A DNA stretch of 57,783 nucleotides, taken from Bacillota bacterium. GTDB lineage: Bacteria > Bacillota > UBA4882 > UBA10575. Below are positions 25,136 to 34,002 of the stretch, piece after piece; position 1 is the first letter of the stretch, and every line of letters begins with the position of its first letter. The notes beneath the pieces were generated by a model. It worked only from the letters and a program-made list of their open reading frames with translations, ran no database searches and was not told the origin of the DNA. A program made the translations under genes and the position numbers. The stretch covers positions 1 through 57,783 of the forward strand of contig DUOH01000037.1 of NCBI GenBank assembly GCA_012838955.1, read 5' to 3'.

Positions 25136-26788
25136 TTATTCTTTACCGCCCCAATTCGCCAGCCGCCATTGAATCTGCTCATTAATGCGGTCTTCATAGG
25201 CTTTAATGTCCAATTTACGCATCTCCGTCACGTATTCATCCCAAACTGCGTCAAACTCCTCGGGTTTCGCCATAATGGCCATGGGTAGATATTTCATGGC
25301 TAAGTCATTCATTTTTTGCTCGGCGATCTTCGCCGGGGAACCGTCGACCAGATTAATCTGCCAGGCCGGATAATAGACGGGGTTCGGCGGGGGAGGACTA
25401 TAAAAGTCCGCCCAGGTCTGATACCCGTATTTCCTCAGGAAATCCTGTTCGTATGGTTTCAAGGTCTCAAAGAACTCTCCGGGTTGATAACCGGGGGTGC
25501 AAGCGTTTCCGTCGCTGTATGTCCCTTCCATCTTAGGGGCGAAGCTCCATAGCTTCTCCGCCATATTCGCCAATTTCCATGTTAAATCTGTGCTTCTATC
25601 TCTCTGCTCTGGAGTACGGTAGAAGACCCCGTTTTCATCCACATGATAATCCTCACCTTCAATCCCCCAGCCCAGGATCTTCTGCCATTTCTCGGTCAAG
25701 AGCGCATCCAGGAATTTAAGGAAACCTACTGGATCTTTACAGTTCTTTGTAATTCCAAACCCGTTATTTAGATTCAAAACTGTACGATCCATATACCAGT
25801 CTCTGATACTTTCGTCGTAAGTCACCGGACAAGGCGCATAGGTCCTTTCCACCATGTCCTGCATGATCAAGGAGTTGTTGGCGTTGTTGAAATTCCATTT
25901 CTGATCAAACATGCCCAACACCCGTCCACTGGAAAGTTTCGCGATATACTGGTCATAATTTAAGGTGAAGGTCTCCCTGTCGATCAAGCCCAGAGCATTC
26001 ATCTCATTCAACTTTTTATAGTATCGTTTGGCATATTCTTTATCCGCAAAGACCTCGGCCTTGAAAGTTTCTTGATCCACAACCACACCGCCGTCATTAG
26101 GATGACCGATCAAATGTTGCGGCGGATTCTTTAGGCAAAAGTTTCTCCAGCCGTAAGAGAGAATCTCAAAACCGATCGTGGGCATCCCGTTGATCTCCGG
26201 ATACTTCTCTTTATACTTTTTGATCAGGTCAAAGTACTCATCCAAGGTCTTGATTTTGGGGTAACCAAACTCCGCCAATACCGCCTTTTGAAGCCAAAAA
26301 CAAGGTCCCCAGAAATCAGTGGCCCGGTACTCGCCGTAATAGCGCCCGTAATTCGGCATGAAATAAATGTGTCCGTCATCCGGATCTTTACACATCTCCC
26401 AATAAGGTTTGTGATGCTCGTAGAGGTTGGGCGCGTGTTTTTCAATTAGATCCTCCAGTGGAATCAAGATCCCCGAATTAATAAACCTAGTATGCCCGGT
26501 CACTACATCCGGATAATCACCTCCGGCGATCATAACGCCGATCTTTTGGTCAAGGTCGCCGACTAAGAATTCCATCTTTAAAGTGACCCCTAATTCTTCT
26601 TTGATCAGCTTGATGATCTTGTTATCCGGGGTAGTAGGTTGCCCTGGTTCTGCAATAAAGATCGTAAATTCTTTAGCCTCGGGCTTCTTTGAGGTGTCAC
26701 CCCCCAACCCTGAGATGACCAGAATGAAACAGGCCACCACCACTACAACCAAACAACAAATAATCAATACTTTGCCTTTAATCTTCAT
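25136..26788 (-). CDS. Extracellular solute-binding protein, LipO/YtcQ type
   Basis: A 550-residue binding protein for an oligosaccharide importer. The N terminus is a hydrophobic signal (KVLIICCLVVVVVACFILVISG); VVAC could be a lipobox, but the hydrophobic stretch continues past the cysteine, so an uncleaved anchor is also possible. The mature part has the family features: PDNKIIKLIKEELGVTL, GDYPDVVTG, ILIPLEDLIEKHAPNLYEH, DGHIYFMPN and the C-terminal RINEQIQWRLANWGGKE. The operon order is binding protein, LplB, LplC. It adjoins a YesN/YesM/YesN cassette that commonly senses carbohydrate in such loci. Within this xylan locus an aldouronate or xylo-oligosaccharide ligand is likely. Start after AAAGGAGGGGGAAG. 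Confidence 0.92.
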   Translation of the reverse strand: MKIKGKVLIICCLVVVVVACFILVISGLGGDTSKKPEAKEFTIFIAEPGQPTTPDNKIIKLIKEELGVTLKMEFLVGDLDQKIGVMIAGGDYPDVVTGHTRFINSGILIPLEDLIEKHAPNLYEHHKPYWEMCKDPDDGHIYFMPNYGRYYGEYRATDFWGPCFWLQKAVLAEFGYPKIKTLDEYFDLIKKYKEKYPEINGMPTIGFEILSYGWRNFCLKNPPQHLIGHPNDGGVVVDQETFKAEVFADKEYAKRYYKKLNEMNALGLIDRETFTLNYDQYIAKLSSGRVLGMFDQKWNFNNANNSLIMQDMVERTYAPCPVTYDESIRDWYMDRTVLNLNNGFGITKNCKDPVGFLKFLDALLTEKWQKILGWGIEGEDYHVDENGVFYRTPEQRDRSTDLTWKLANMAEKLWSFAPKMEGTYSDGNACTPGYQPGEFFETLKPYEQDFLRKYGYQTWADFYSPPPPNPVYYPAWQINLVDGSPAKIAEQKMNDLAMKYLPMAIMAKPEEFDAVWDEYVTEMRKLDIKAYEDRINEQIQWRLANWGGKE

Positions 26789-26853
26789 CTTCCCCCTCCT
26801 TTTTTCTTCCGAGTCTTGGCGTAAAACATCATAAAATTTAATTCGCTTCTTTT

Positions 26854-26883
26854 ATTATAAAAATCCGTACTCTTCCAAAGCAA
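26854..26883 (-). promoter_or_regulatory. Candidate promoter of the LipO-LplB-LplC operon
   Basis: On the minus strand TTGCTT (26878-26883) and TATAAT (26854-26859) are 18 bases apart, about 65 bases before the start of the binding-protein gene. Confidence 0.5.
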
Positions 26884-26940
26884 TGAAGATATTAAATAAT
26901 CATTCCGGACAAAATTAAGAAAATCTTAACCAAAAAAGAT

Positions 26941-26966
26941 AAAAAAAGTTGCCCAGAACAGGCAAC
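26941..26966 (-). terminator. Rho-independent terminator of the regulator cassette
   Basis: On the minus strand GTTGCC and GGCAAC (plus-strand 26948-26953 and 26961-26966) form a hairpin followed by T7, about 100 bases after the stop of the first response regulator. Confidence 0.75.
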
Positions 26967-27064
26967 GAAGATACATATGGGGGCATCAACCTAACTCAAG
27001 CGCGTAAGAAGAGAAGGCTTTGCCTTTACATGAAGGACACGACCTCACCAGTTAGCAAGCGACC

Positions 27065-28210
27065 TTATCCTCGGCCGATCCGTTCCATGTATTCAACCGG
27101 CTTGCAACCTATATACTTTTTGAAATTCTCCAGAAAACTGTGGTAATTATTATAACCCACCTCTTCAGCAACCTCGTGGATCCTCAAAAACCCCTTCTCG
27201 ATCAGATTCTTTGCTTCATCAATCCTCAATTGATGAAGGTACTCCTGAAAACTGACGCCGAATGTTTTCAGGAAAACCTGTCCGATATAAGCAGGGTGCA
27301 TATAAAAGACCTTGGCGATCTCCTTGATCGTCAGGTTTCTCTGATAATTTTCCTTAATGTACTCTTCAATCTGAAAAATGGTATGCTTAGAATTTTTCTT
27401 TCTTAACTCATCAACGCAAGTAAAAAACTCTTTGACATACTCCCTAAGCAAGTGTTTTAATTCTTCCATCGTCAGTGTCTGTTGCTTTATGCACATGAGA
27501 TCGTAATTCCGCAAAGCAACTGAGGGACTGCCCTCCATCTCACTGATGATCCGGTTACTATGGTACATCAGATTGAGGGCAAACATCCGGCCAATCTCCA
27601 GCGACAATCCTTGATTTTCCAGGTAGGAAAGTATTGTCTCCATGGCTTCTGTCATCTTCTCCGGATCCAGCTCTTCTATGGCGTCATGCATAGCGTCTAA
27701 ATAGGAGATCATCACAGTCAGATGCCGCAGATCCTCCGTTGATACCTGAGGGAAGATGGTAGTCTCGCCCGTTGCCCATCCAGCCTGGTTCAACTCTGCC
27801 TCCAACCGAGACCGGAAGTTTAACAAATTCAGATGTTCCCGGATTTCCTGTAAGGCCGGGATCATCTCCTCCGGAAACACCGGTTTTAGAAGGTAGTGGT
27901 TAACTTGATACTTGAGCGCCCTTTGCGCGTAGCTAAAATCATCATAACCGCTGATCACGATGAATTTGGTCTTGGGGTTGACATATTCGATTACCTGTTC
28001 AATGAGGTTCAACCCATCCAATGACGGCATCCGGACGTCGGTGATGACCAGATCCGGCGTATATTTTTTAATAAATGAGAAAGCTTCTTCTCCGTCACTG
28101 CATTCACCGGCGATCCTAAATCCCAAATCTCCCCACTCAACACTGGTTTTAACTCCTTCCAAAGCCAAAGGTTCATCATCCACCAGTAAGACCTGGTATT
28201 CACAGGTCAT
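27065..28210 (-). CDS. YesN-type response regulator (receiver plus AraC HTH), 1
   Basis: A 381-residue transcription regulator. The receiver domain (about residues 3-125) has the acidic pair VDDEPLALEG, the phospho-Asp in LVITDVRMPSLDG and the Lys in YLLKPVFPEE. A variable helical middle follows, and the C terminus (about 275-378) is an AraC-type double helix-turn-helix (NLTIKEIAKVFYMHPAYIGQ and IHEVAEEVGYNNYHSFLENF, ending KKYIGCKPVEYM). It should activate the neighbouring transporter when phosphorylated by the YesM-like kinase encoded 12 bases upstream. Ribosome site GGGGGGG upstream of the ATG at 28210. Confidence 0.93.
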   Translation of the reverse strand: MTCEYQVLLVDDEPLALEGVKTSVEWGDLGFRIAGECSDGEEAFSFIKKYTPDLVITDVRMPSLDGLNLIEQVIEYVNPKTKFIVISGYDDFSYAQRALKYQVNHYLLKPVFPEEMIPALQEIREHLNLLNFRSRLEAELNQAGWATGETTIFPQVSTEDLRHLTVMISYLDAMHDAIEELDPEKMTEAMETILSYLENQGLSLEIGRMFALNLMYHSNRIISEMEGSPSVALRNYDLMCIKQQTLTMEELKHLLREYVKEFFTCVDELRKKNSKHTIFQIEEYIKENYQRNLTIKEIAKVFYMHPAYIGQVFLKTFGVSFQEYLHQLRIDEAKNLIEKGFLRIHEVAEEVGYNNYHSFLENFKKYIGCKPVEYMERIGRG

Positions 28211-28222
28211 GGTAGTCCCCCC

Positions 28223-30043
28223 CTAGACTAAAATTAAGGGTTGTCTCCTGTTGACTGGTATATCCAGAAGCACTCGGGTCCCACATTTCAACTGACTGAT
28301 CATCCTGAATTTCACTTCATCTCCATAATAAAGCTTAAGTCGACGGTAAACATTACAGATGCCAATATTCTCACTGTTACTGTCTTCCTCCGCCAGCTGT
28401 CTGCGGATCTGCTCAAGCTTTTCCCGGTCCATTCCGCTGCCGTTATCCTCCACCGTCACCCTGAGATTACCTGCGGCCAAACTAACTTCCGTCCTAATCA
28501 AACCAATTCCTTTAATGGTTTGAATCCCGTGCTTACAAGCATTTTCAATCAAGGGTTGGAGCGTCATCTTTGGGATCCTGCATGATAAAGCATTTTCCTC
28601 CGCATTAATCTCATACTGAAACTTCTCACCGAACCGGAACTTTTCGATCTTCAGATACATATCCGCGAATGCCAGCTCCTCTTCTACAGTGACCAGATCG
28701 TCTTGCCATGAGATTAACCGACGTAAAGTTTTAGCAAAGAATTTAATCACTTCAATCACTTTGCTGTAGTTGTTTTTAACACAAACTACTAAAATGGCGT
28801 TTAAGGTATTAAAGAGAAAATGCGGATTGATCTGACTTTGTAAAAAATTCAATTCCGCACGTACCCTTTCAATCTCCAGATCCTTCTTTTGCATATTAAG
28901 TTTATACACATCATTAATTAAAGAGCTAATTTTAGCGGCCATCAGATTGAAACTTCGAATCAACCCCCCAATCTCATCCTTGCCTTCCGGCATCTCAATG
29001 AGGTTAAAATGTTGATGCTCTATCCCTGCCATATGCTTGGACAGCTTCATGAGCCGATAGTTAAAAGACCTGACAATTATGAAAATAAGGAAGGTGGCCA
29101 GAAACATACTGGCCAAAGCTAAACCGAAGATGAGTAAATATGCCCTTTTCTGCGCTCTGAACATGATCCTTTTGTCAGCGATGCCAAGAATGCGCCATCC
29201 ATGCAGGTATCTGGCTTCCCCCAAATCATAATCCAGAATTATACATTCCTTCGAATTAGCCCCGAGCGCGCCGGAGAAATCCTGGGCCCCATTTCCCCCG
29301 GGAGAATGAAGACGTTCCCGAAAGTAGCTATTATACGGCGCGTAAATCACACGGTTTTCTTGATCTACCAGGCAGATATTGATATAGCCCGCCTCCCGGT
29401 TGAAGATCTCAAAAACCTGATTAATATCAATATCCACCTTCACCAAGTGTCTAAAATCCTCGGCGGGCTCCACCACATTCAACTTGCGTACCACCGTGAG
29501 ACGCTGATCACTGCTGGCAGCCCTACCCGGTACCCTCTCCTTGTATGCGCAAAGCTTGATCGGAGCGCCGGATTTGACAAAAGTCCCATACCACTCTTTC
29601 TTCCGCGCTTGCTCATCAAGGAAGAGATAATTACCCCCACTGAGCATGGTGTGGTTGGTCGTATAGATACTCAATTCACTAATATGGTTATAGATGGACG
29701 CGTACCGATTGATCCGATCACGTAAATATGTGTAATATACATCATAAAACTCGTTGACACCGGCATATCTACGCTCCAGCATCTCACAGAGGAAACGGTC
29801 ACTGGAGACGGAATGGCTGACCGCTACGGCGCTCCTCACTAAATCCTCCAAATCATACCTCGCCCTGTCCATTGAGATCCGTAAATTCTCCGTCTCCCTC
29901 TCCCTGACCATGGAAGTGACTTCATTTAAGAACACCAAATTCATTGAAACAATGGGAATCAATACGCAAAAAACATAGACCAAGATAAACTTGTATTTTA
30001 GCGGTATATCGTTAATCCGATCAAGATAAGAAGGTCGTTGCAT
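28223..30043 (-). CDS. YesM-type sensor histidine kinase
   Basis: A 606-residue membrane kinase. It has two membrane segments (FILVYVFCVLIPIVSMNLVF near residues 19-38 and YLLIFGLALASMFLATFLIF near 305-325) enclosing an extracytoplasmic sensor domain, then a HAMP-like linker (MAGIEHQHFNLIEMPEGKDEI in part). The His_kinase region carries LQSQINPHFLFNTLNAI, the class signature with the phospho-His, and the ATPase domain ends with VEDNGSGMDREKLEQI. I prefer the ATG at 30043 over the upstream start at 30145, because a GAGAGGGG site precedes it and the extra 34 residues overlap the upstream regulator's stop. It is sandwiched between two YesN-type regulators. Confidence 0.92.
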   Translation of the reverse strand: MQRPSYLDRINDIPLKYKFILVYVFCVLIPIVSMNLVFLNEVTSMVRERETENLRISMDRARYDLEDLVRSAVAVSHSVSSDRFLCEMLERRYAGVNEFYDVYYTYLRDRINRYASIYNHISELSIYTTNHTMLSGGNYLFLDEQARKKEWYGTFVKSGAPIKLCAYKERVPGRAASSDQRLTVVRKLNVVEPAEDFRHLVKVDIDINQVFEIFNREAGYINICLVDQENRVIYAPYNSYFRERLHSPGGNGAQDFSGALGANSKECIILDYDLGEARYLHGWRILGIADKRIMFRAQKRAYLLIFGLALASMFLATFLIFIIVRSFNYRLMKLSKHMAGIEHQHFNLIEMPEGKDEIGGLIRSFNLMAAKISSLINDVYKLNMQKKDLEIERVRAELNFLQSQINPHFLFNTLNAILVVCVKNNYSKVIEVIKFFAKTLRRLISWQDDLVTVEEELAFADMYLKIEKFRFGEKFQYEINAEENALSCRIPKMTLQPLIENACKHGIQTIKGIGLIRTEVSLAAGNLRVTVEDNGSGMDREKLEQIRRQLAEEDSNSENIGICNVYRRLKLYYGDEVKFRMISQLKCGTRVLLDIPVNRRQPLILV

Positions 30044-30065
30044 TTGATCGCCCCTCTCTCTTGGT

Positions 30066-31553
30066 TTATTTCCCCAAGTTTTTGAAGGTCGATGGAGAAA
30101 TCCTGGTAATAGACTTAAACTTCCGTACGAAATAATCCGGATCACGGTAACCGATGGTCCTGGCGATCTCCGCCACTTTCATGTCAGTCCTTCTCAGCAT
30201 CTTTTTCGCCTCATCAATTCTGATCCGGTGCAAATAATCACAGAACCGCAAGCCTGTACTCTTCTTAAACAATTGTCCCAGATATACCGGGCTAATATAA
30301 AACCGTTCCGCCAGCTTCTGCAGGTTTAAGTCTTGGTCGTAATTCTCTTTGATAAAATCCGTGATTTCTCCGATGATACTATCCACCTTATTCTGCTCAC
30401 TGGAACCTATGTACTCCGCCAAATCAAGGCAAAATGCAGTTACCTCTGATTTTAATCTTTCACCAGTGATCGAAGCCATCTTTTGATGAAACTCGGTAAA
30501 CCGTTGTGAAACTTCTTGGATTTCCACATCAAGCTTTAGTATTAATTTTAAAACTTCCAATTCCAAATTTTTAATACAGGCCTGTGCCACCTCAATGGCA
30601 TAACGATTCCTGGCAAAACTCTGAAATAAACTGTTGACTCTCTCCTCAATCCCGGTCGGCCGGTTCTTCTTAATCTCCTCCAGCAGACTCTCGATATACT
30701 CCTGGCAGTAGTCATAATTCAACAAATTATGCTTAATATCGGTAAAATAGACCGTACCACCATCCCCCATCAGATATTTATAATTCATGGCCATGGCGGC
30801 TTGTTTATATAGGTCCGCCAGGGACTTGTATCCTCGCCGCTGCCCGCTGATGGCCAGGGAAACACTGGAGCGGCAGTGTTTCTTCAAGAGCTCTTGTAAA
30901 CTTTCTACATATTCATGAATACTGCGTTTGATCCGCCCGGTCTGGTAAGCCTTCTCTGCCAGAAACAAACAATACCGCTGAGGATTTACAGCGAAGAAGT
31001 GATATGAAGCGGTTCGCGGCAGACTTTCCATGAGCGCCTGCTTAATCTCTTCCTCTGCTGTGGTGGACTCCGATCTCCACTGGGTTTCTTGATTAATCTC
31101 CAACAAGATACACCGGACTTCCTGATCAATGTTAGCTTCAAAGAATAAACTGTCTGGACCCGCCTCCCAATTCTGTAAGTTGATGCGGGCGCCCACACCG
31201 GTCAAGGCTTCCTGTATTTCCTCTTCATCCAAGGGCTTGAGCAGATAAGCGCTTACCCCGTACCGCATCGCGTCTTGAATATAAGTAAAATCATCGTACC
31301 CGCTTAGAATGATAAAATTCATCCTGGCGCATCCTGCTCTTCTGGCCTGTTTCAGTACTTCCAGCCCGCTCATCCCCGGCATCCTGATATCGGTAATCAC
31401 CAGTTCAGGCTGGTGGGTCAACAAGAGCTCCAGCCCATCCTGGCCGTTTGTGGCATGACCACAAATCTCAAAACCATACGTCGCCCAATCGACCATAGTA
31501 CGCAAACCTTCGATCACATAAGGTTCATCATCAATGAAGAGGACCTTTGGCAT
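30066..31553 (-). CDS. YesN-type response regulator (receiver plus AraC HTH), 2
   Basis: A 495-residue regulator, longer than the first one because of an extended middle region (about 130-385) with a partly helical, GGDEF-like-sized domain that I do not recognise. The receiver has IDDEPYVIEGL, the phospho-Asp in LVITDIRMPGMSG and AYLLKPLDEEE. The AraC HTH occupies the C terminus (DLNLQKLAERFYISPVYLGQLF and VAEIARTIGYRDPDYFVRKF, ending SPSTFKNLGK). It is the first gene of the three-gene cassette, 22 bases before the kinase start. With two regulators and one kinase, either both are phosphorylated by the same kinase, or one has an orphan partner. Ribosome site GAGAGGAAGG. Confidence 0.92.
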   Translation of the reverse strand: MPKVLFIDDEPYVIEGLRTMVDWATYGFEICGHATNGQDGLELLLTHQPELVITDIRMPGMSGLEVLKQARRAGCARMNFIILSGYDDFTYIQDAMRYGVSAYLLKPLDEEEIQEALTGVGARINLQNWEAGPDSLFFEANIDQEVRCILLEINQETQWRSESTTAEEEIKQALMESLPRTASYHFFAVNPQRYCLFLAEKAYQTGRIKRSIHEYVESLQELLKKHCRSSVSLAISGQRRGYKSLADLYKQAAMAMNYKYLMGDGGTVYFTDIKHNLLNYDYCQEYIESLLEEIKKNRPTGIEERVNSLFQSFARNRYAIEVAQACIKNLELEVLKLILKLDVEIQEVSQRFTEFHQKMASITGERLKSEVTAFCLDLAEYIGSSEQNKVDSIIGEITDFIKENYDQDLNLQKLAERFYISPVYLGQLFKKSTGLRFCDYLHRIRIDEAKKMLRRTDMKVAEIARTIGYRDPDYFVRKFKSITRISPSTFKNLGK

Positions 31554-31611
31554 AGTTTAATACCTTCCTCTCAACTTTTTGATCCGAAAGTACTATAACA
31601 ATGCGCTGCTA

Positions 31612-31630
31612 CTTAGAAACCGGTTCATCC
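31612..31630. promoter_or_regulatory. Possible degenerate LacI-type operator
   Basis: TTAGAAACCGGTTCATCC shares the AAACCGGTT core with the two better operators at 22406 and 32693, but only the left half fits well. It lies just upstream of the regulator cassette (start 31553). Weak candidate. Confidence 0.3.
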
Positions 31631-31655
31631 TCAGAAAGAATTTTCCGAAAATAAG

Positions 31656-32657
31656 TTATCCGGTAATTCTACGGCAAGTGGCCCGTTTCACTAAGCCGGT
31701 TTTGAGAATAACCGGGGCGGAATTTTTTTTATTAATAATCTTCAACACTAACTCAGCGGCGGAGACTCCCAACATATACTTGTCCTGCCTAATGGTGGTC
31801 AAATCGTAATGCTCACTCAGTTCGATATCATCAAAACCGATGATGGAAAAGTCCTCCGGTACACTGAAACCATGATCACGGATGGCTCTAATCGCACCAA
31901 TCGCCAGTATATCCTCGGCAAAAATAGCTGTTGGCTTTTCCCGCATCTTTAAGATCTTTTTCATTGCTTCATATCCGGCTTCCAACTGATATTGGCAGTA
32001 GAAGACCCAATCCGGATTGTAACTAATCTCAAATTCATCTAACACGCTCTGAAAACCGGAGAATCTCTCCCTGGCCACTTTAAATCCGTTCGGTCCGGTA
32101 ATCATGGCGATCTTTTCGTGCCCAAGCTGGCAAAGGTATCTGACGGCGGTCTTCGCTCCATTGAAATTATCCGAAGTTACATAGGAAGCGTTTTTGCCCA
32201 CCAGATCCAGGTCAATGAAGACAGTGGGCATATCGGAAGCGAGCAGCGCATCGAATTTTGACGTTTCCACCCGACCGAAGCCCATCATGATTACCCCGTC
32301 TACACTACGATTTTTGGAAATTTCCGTATACCCGAAGTCCACCCACGACCCATCCCACTTTTTATCGGTGAAGTATAAAATGTCATACCCTTTATCTCCG
32401 CACACTCTCTCGATTCCCTCAAAGACTTCCCGGAAGAAAAAGTTGTTCAAGCGTCCAGGGTCAAAAATCCCAATGGTATATGACTTATGTGTTGAAAGAC
32501 TGCGGGCCACTGAATTCGGCCAGTAATTATTCTGCTTCATGATCCTGAGCACTTTCTTCTTTGTCTCTTCTTTAACTCCGGGATGCTGGTTAATAACTTT
32601 TGAGACCGTAGCCTTCGATACTTTGGCGAGCTTCGCAATATCGTTAATTGTGGCCAT
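31656..32657 (-). CDS. LacI family transcription regulator 1
   Basis: A 333-residue repressor. The N-terminal HTH is standard (ATINDIAKLAKVSKATVSKV, then hinge helix NNYWPNSVARSLS). The effector-binding part has VDGVIMMGFGRVETSKFDAL, VTSDNFNGAKTAVRYL and the C-terminal FSIIGFDDIELSEHYDLTT (in pieces) with LTTIRQDKYMLG. I chose ATG 32657, since GGAGGAAG lies about 7 bases upstream; a start 15 bases earlier is possible. A perfect 18-base palindrome lies in its own promoter, pointing to autoregulation. The surrounding xylan genes suggest a xylose or xylo-oligosaccharide effector, an inference from context. Confidence 0.93.
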   Translation of the reverse strand: MATINDIAKLAKVSKATVSKVINQHPGVKEETKKKVLRIMKQNNYWPNSVARSLSTHKSYTIGIFDPGRLNNFFFREVFEGIERVCGDKGYDILYFTDKKWDGSWVDFGYTEISKNRSVDGVIMMGFGRVETSKFDALLASDMPTVFIDLDLVGKNASYVTSDNFNGAKTAVRYLCQLGHEKIAMITGPNGFKVARERFSGFQSVLDEFEISYNPDWVFYCQYQLEAGYEAMKKILKMREKPTAIFAEDILAIGAIRAIRDHGFSVPEDFSIIGFDDIELSEHYDLTTIRQDKYMLGVSAAELVLKIINKKNSAPVILKTGLVKRATCRRITG

Positions 32658-32692
32658 GTAATCTTCCTCCACTACATCATAAATAGGGCATC

Positions 32693-32710
32693 ATGGAAAC
32701 CGGTTTCCAT
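32693..32710. promoter_or_regulatory. LacI-family operator, copy 1 (perfect palindrome)
   Basis: ATGGAAACCGGTTTCCAT is an 18-base perfect palindrome with the central CG typical of LacI-family sites. It lies right after the -10 box of the LacI regulator 1 promoter, a position suited to repression. Confidence 0.85.
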
Positions 32711-32712
32711 AC

Positions 32713-32742
32713 ACTATATAATTTAGATATACAACCTTTCAA
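32713..32742 (-). promoter_or_regulatory. Candidate promoter of LacI regulator 1
   Basis: On the minus strand TTGAAA (32737-32742) and TATAGT (32713-32718) are separated by 18 bases, directly upstream of the perfect operator. Confidence 0.6.
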
Positions 32743-32821
32743 AGGCGGATCCTTTTTTTATTTTGCGATTATTTGGAAGAATTGTAATGTCGTAAATAAA
32801 ATGCCAGCTTATACCGGGTAA

Positions 32822-33952
32822 TTACCATATTCGGTAATTACCGCTGAGCGCTAATAGACTAAAGAAGTATAAGCAATTATCATAATAACGCCGTTTCCCT
32901 TTGCGTAACGGTGTCCGCCAAAAGGTCTCCACAAATTTTCTGGCATAAGGGCCAGTAGCCGCTAAAGAAGCAAAAGCGTTCATCGCCAAAAGGCCGACCG
33001 GATGCAAAGCCATCTCGTTCAGGGCGTCTCCTTCCACAGTGTATTTATGATACTTGGTCAGATCGTCGATGGAGCCAAAGAAGTTCTGCCATTTATTCGC
33101 CTCTTCTCTTGCCCAGTCGTCGCCTCCAAACCACTCATAATCCAGGGCGATATTCCCCACCACCCGGTAAGAATCACTGAAAAAATCGCCATGCCCTTCC
33201 TCAAACCTGGGAGTTCCGTCGTAATTGGCATACTCAGGCGCCAAACCGGTCACCGGATGGCAGGCTCTCTTCAAATAGGCCCTACTGGCCTTGGCCGCCT
33301 CCTGCCAAAACTCTTTATCTTCCGGGTTTCCCCATGAGGCAAATAACTCATAAAAATGGGGCAGATGGTATGACGGGTCCGTAAAGTCACTCTCCGGGAT
33401 AAACTTGATCAGTTTATTCTTCTTCTCCCACAGGGGAGCGGCCATCCCGTCCTCCCGGTGCAGGCACGCCCGGAGAAGCTCTTTCGCTTGTTCACTGTAG
33501 TTATAAGGTTCCGGCCCGTCTCCCCACCGGTGAGAAGCAAAGAGTAAGGCCAGGGCAAAATACTCCTCTCCGTCCGGCGCCGGGCCTTCTGCCCGCCGGG
33601 TTCCGTCCGGATTTAACGACCAAGCGAAATACCCCGCATATTTACCGTGGGCATGCCACATATACCGCTTGGTCCAGGTCCAGATCCGGTCAAACTCCTC
33701 TTTCTTATTCATCTGCACACACATCATCATCCCATAAGACATACCCTCGGTTCTGACGTCAAGGTTTCCGGTGTCCAAAATATAACCCGCGTCCGTTCCC
33801 ACCGGATAATAGATCCTGGTCTCATCATCACCGTAGAAGAGCTGCTGCCAAGTGTCATGAAGCCTTTCTTCAATTTCAGACCGGGTATAACCGCATTCCT
33901 CAAAGAGGTTACGGTATTTTCCTGTGTAAAAAGCGCCTTTTACTTCTTTCAT
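32822..33952 (-). CDS. Reducing-end xylose-releasing exo-oligoxylanase, GH8
   Basis: A 376-residue cytoplasmic GH8 enzyme that removes xylose from the reducing end of xylo-oligosaccharides. The sequence follows the Rex type closely: GAFYTGKYRNLFEECGY at the start, the general acid Glu69 in DVRTEGMSYGMMM, YFAWSLNPDGTRRAEGPAPDGEEY (in parts) and the base Asp260 in FFSDSYRVVGNIALDYEWF, followed by LHPVGLLAMNAFASLAA. The numbering of both catalytic residues is within a few positions of that I recall for the Bacillus halodurans enzyme (70 and 263). I chose ATG 33952 (GTGGAG upstream) rather than the start 54 bases earlier, which would overlap the GH43 gene. It is co-transcribed with GH43. Confidence 0.93.
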   Translation of the reverse strand: MKEVKGAFYTGKYRNLFEECGYTRSEIEERLHDTWQQLFYGDDETRIYYPVGTDAGYILDTGNLDVRTEGMSYGMMMCVQMNKKEEFDRIWTWTKRYMWHAHGKYAGYFAWSLNPDGTRRAEGPAPDGEEYFALALLFASHRWGDGPEPYNYSEQAKELLRACLHREDGMAAPLWEKKNKLIKFIPESDFTDPSYHLPHFYELFASWGNPEDKEFWQEAAKASRAYLKRACHPVTGLAPEYANYDGTPRFEEGHGDFFSDSYRVVGNIALDYEWFGGDDWAREEANKWQNFFGSIDDLTKYHKYTVEGDALNEMALHPVGLLAMNAFASLAATGPYARKFVETFWRTPLRKGKRRYYDNCLYFFSLLALSGNYRIW

Positions 33953-34002
33953 TACTCCACTTCCCCTCTGCGTTTTATATAAGCATCCGGCCGTTTGCCA
34001 GA

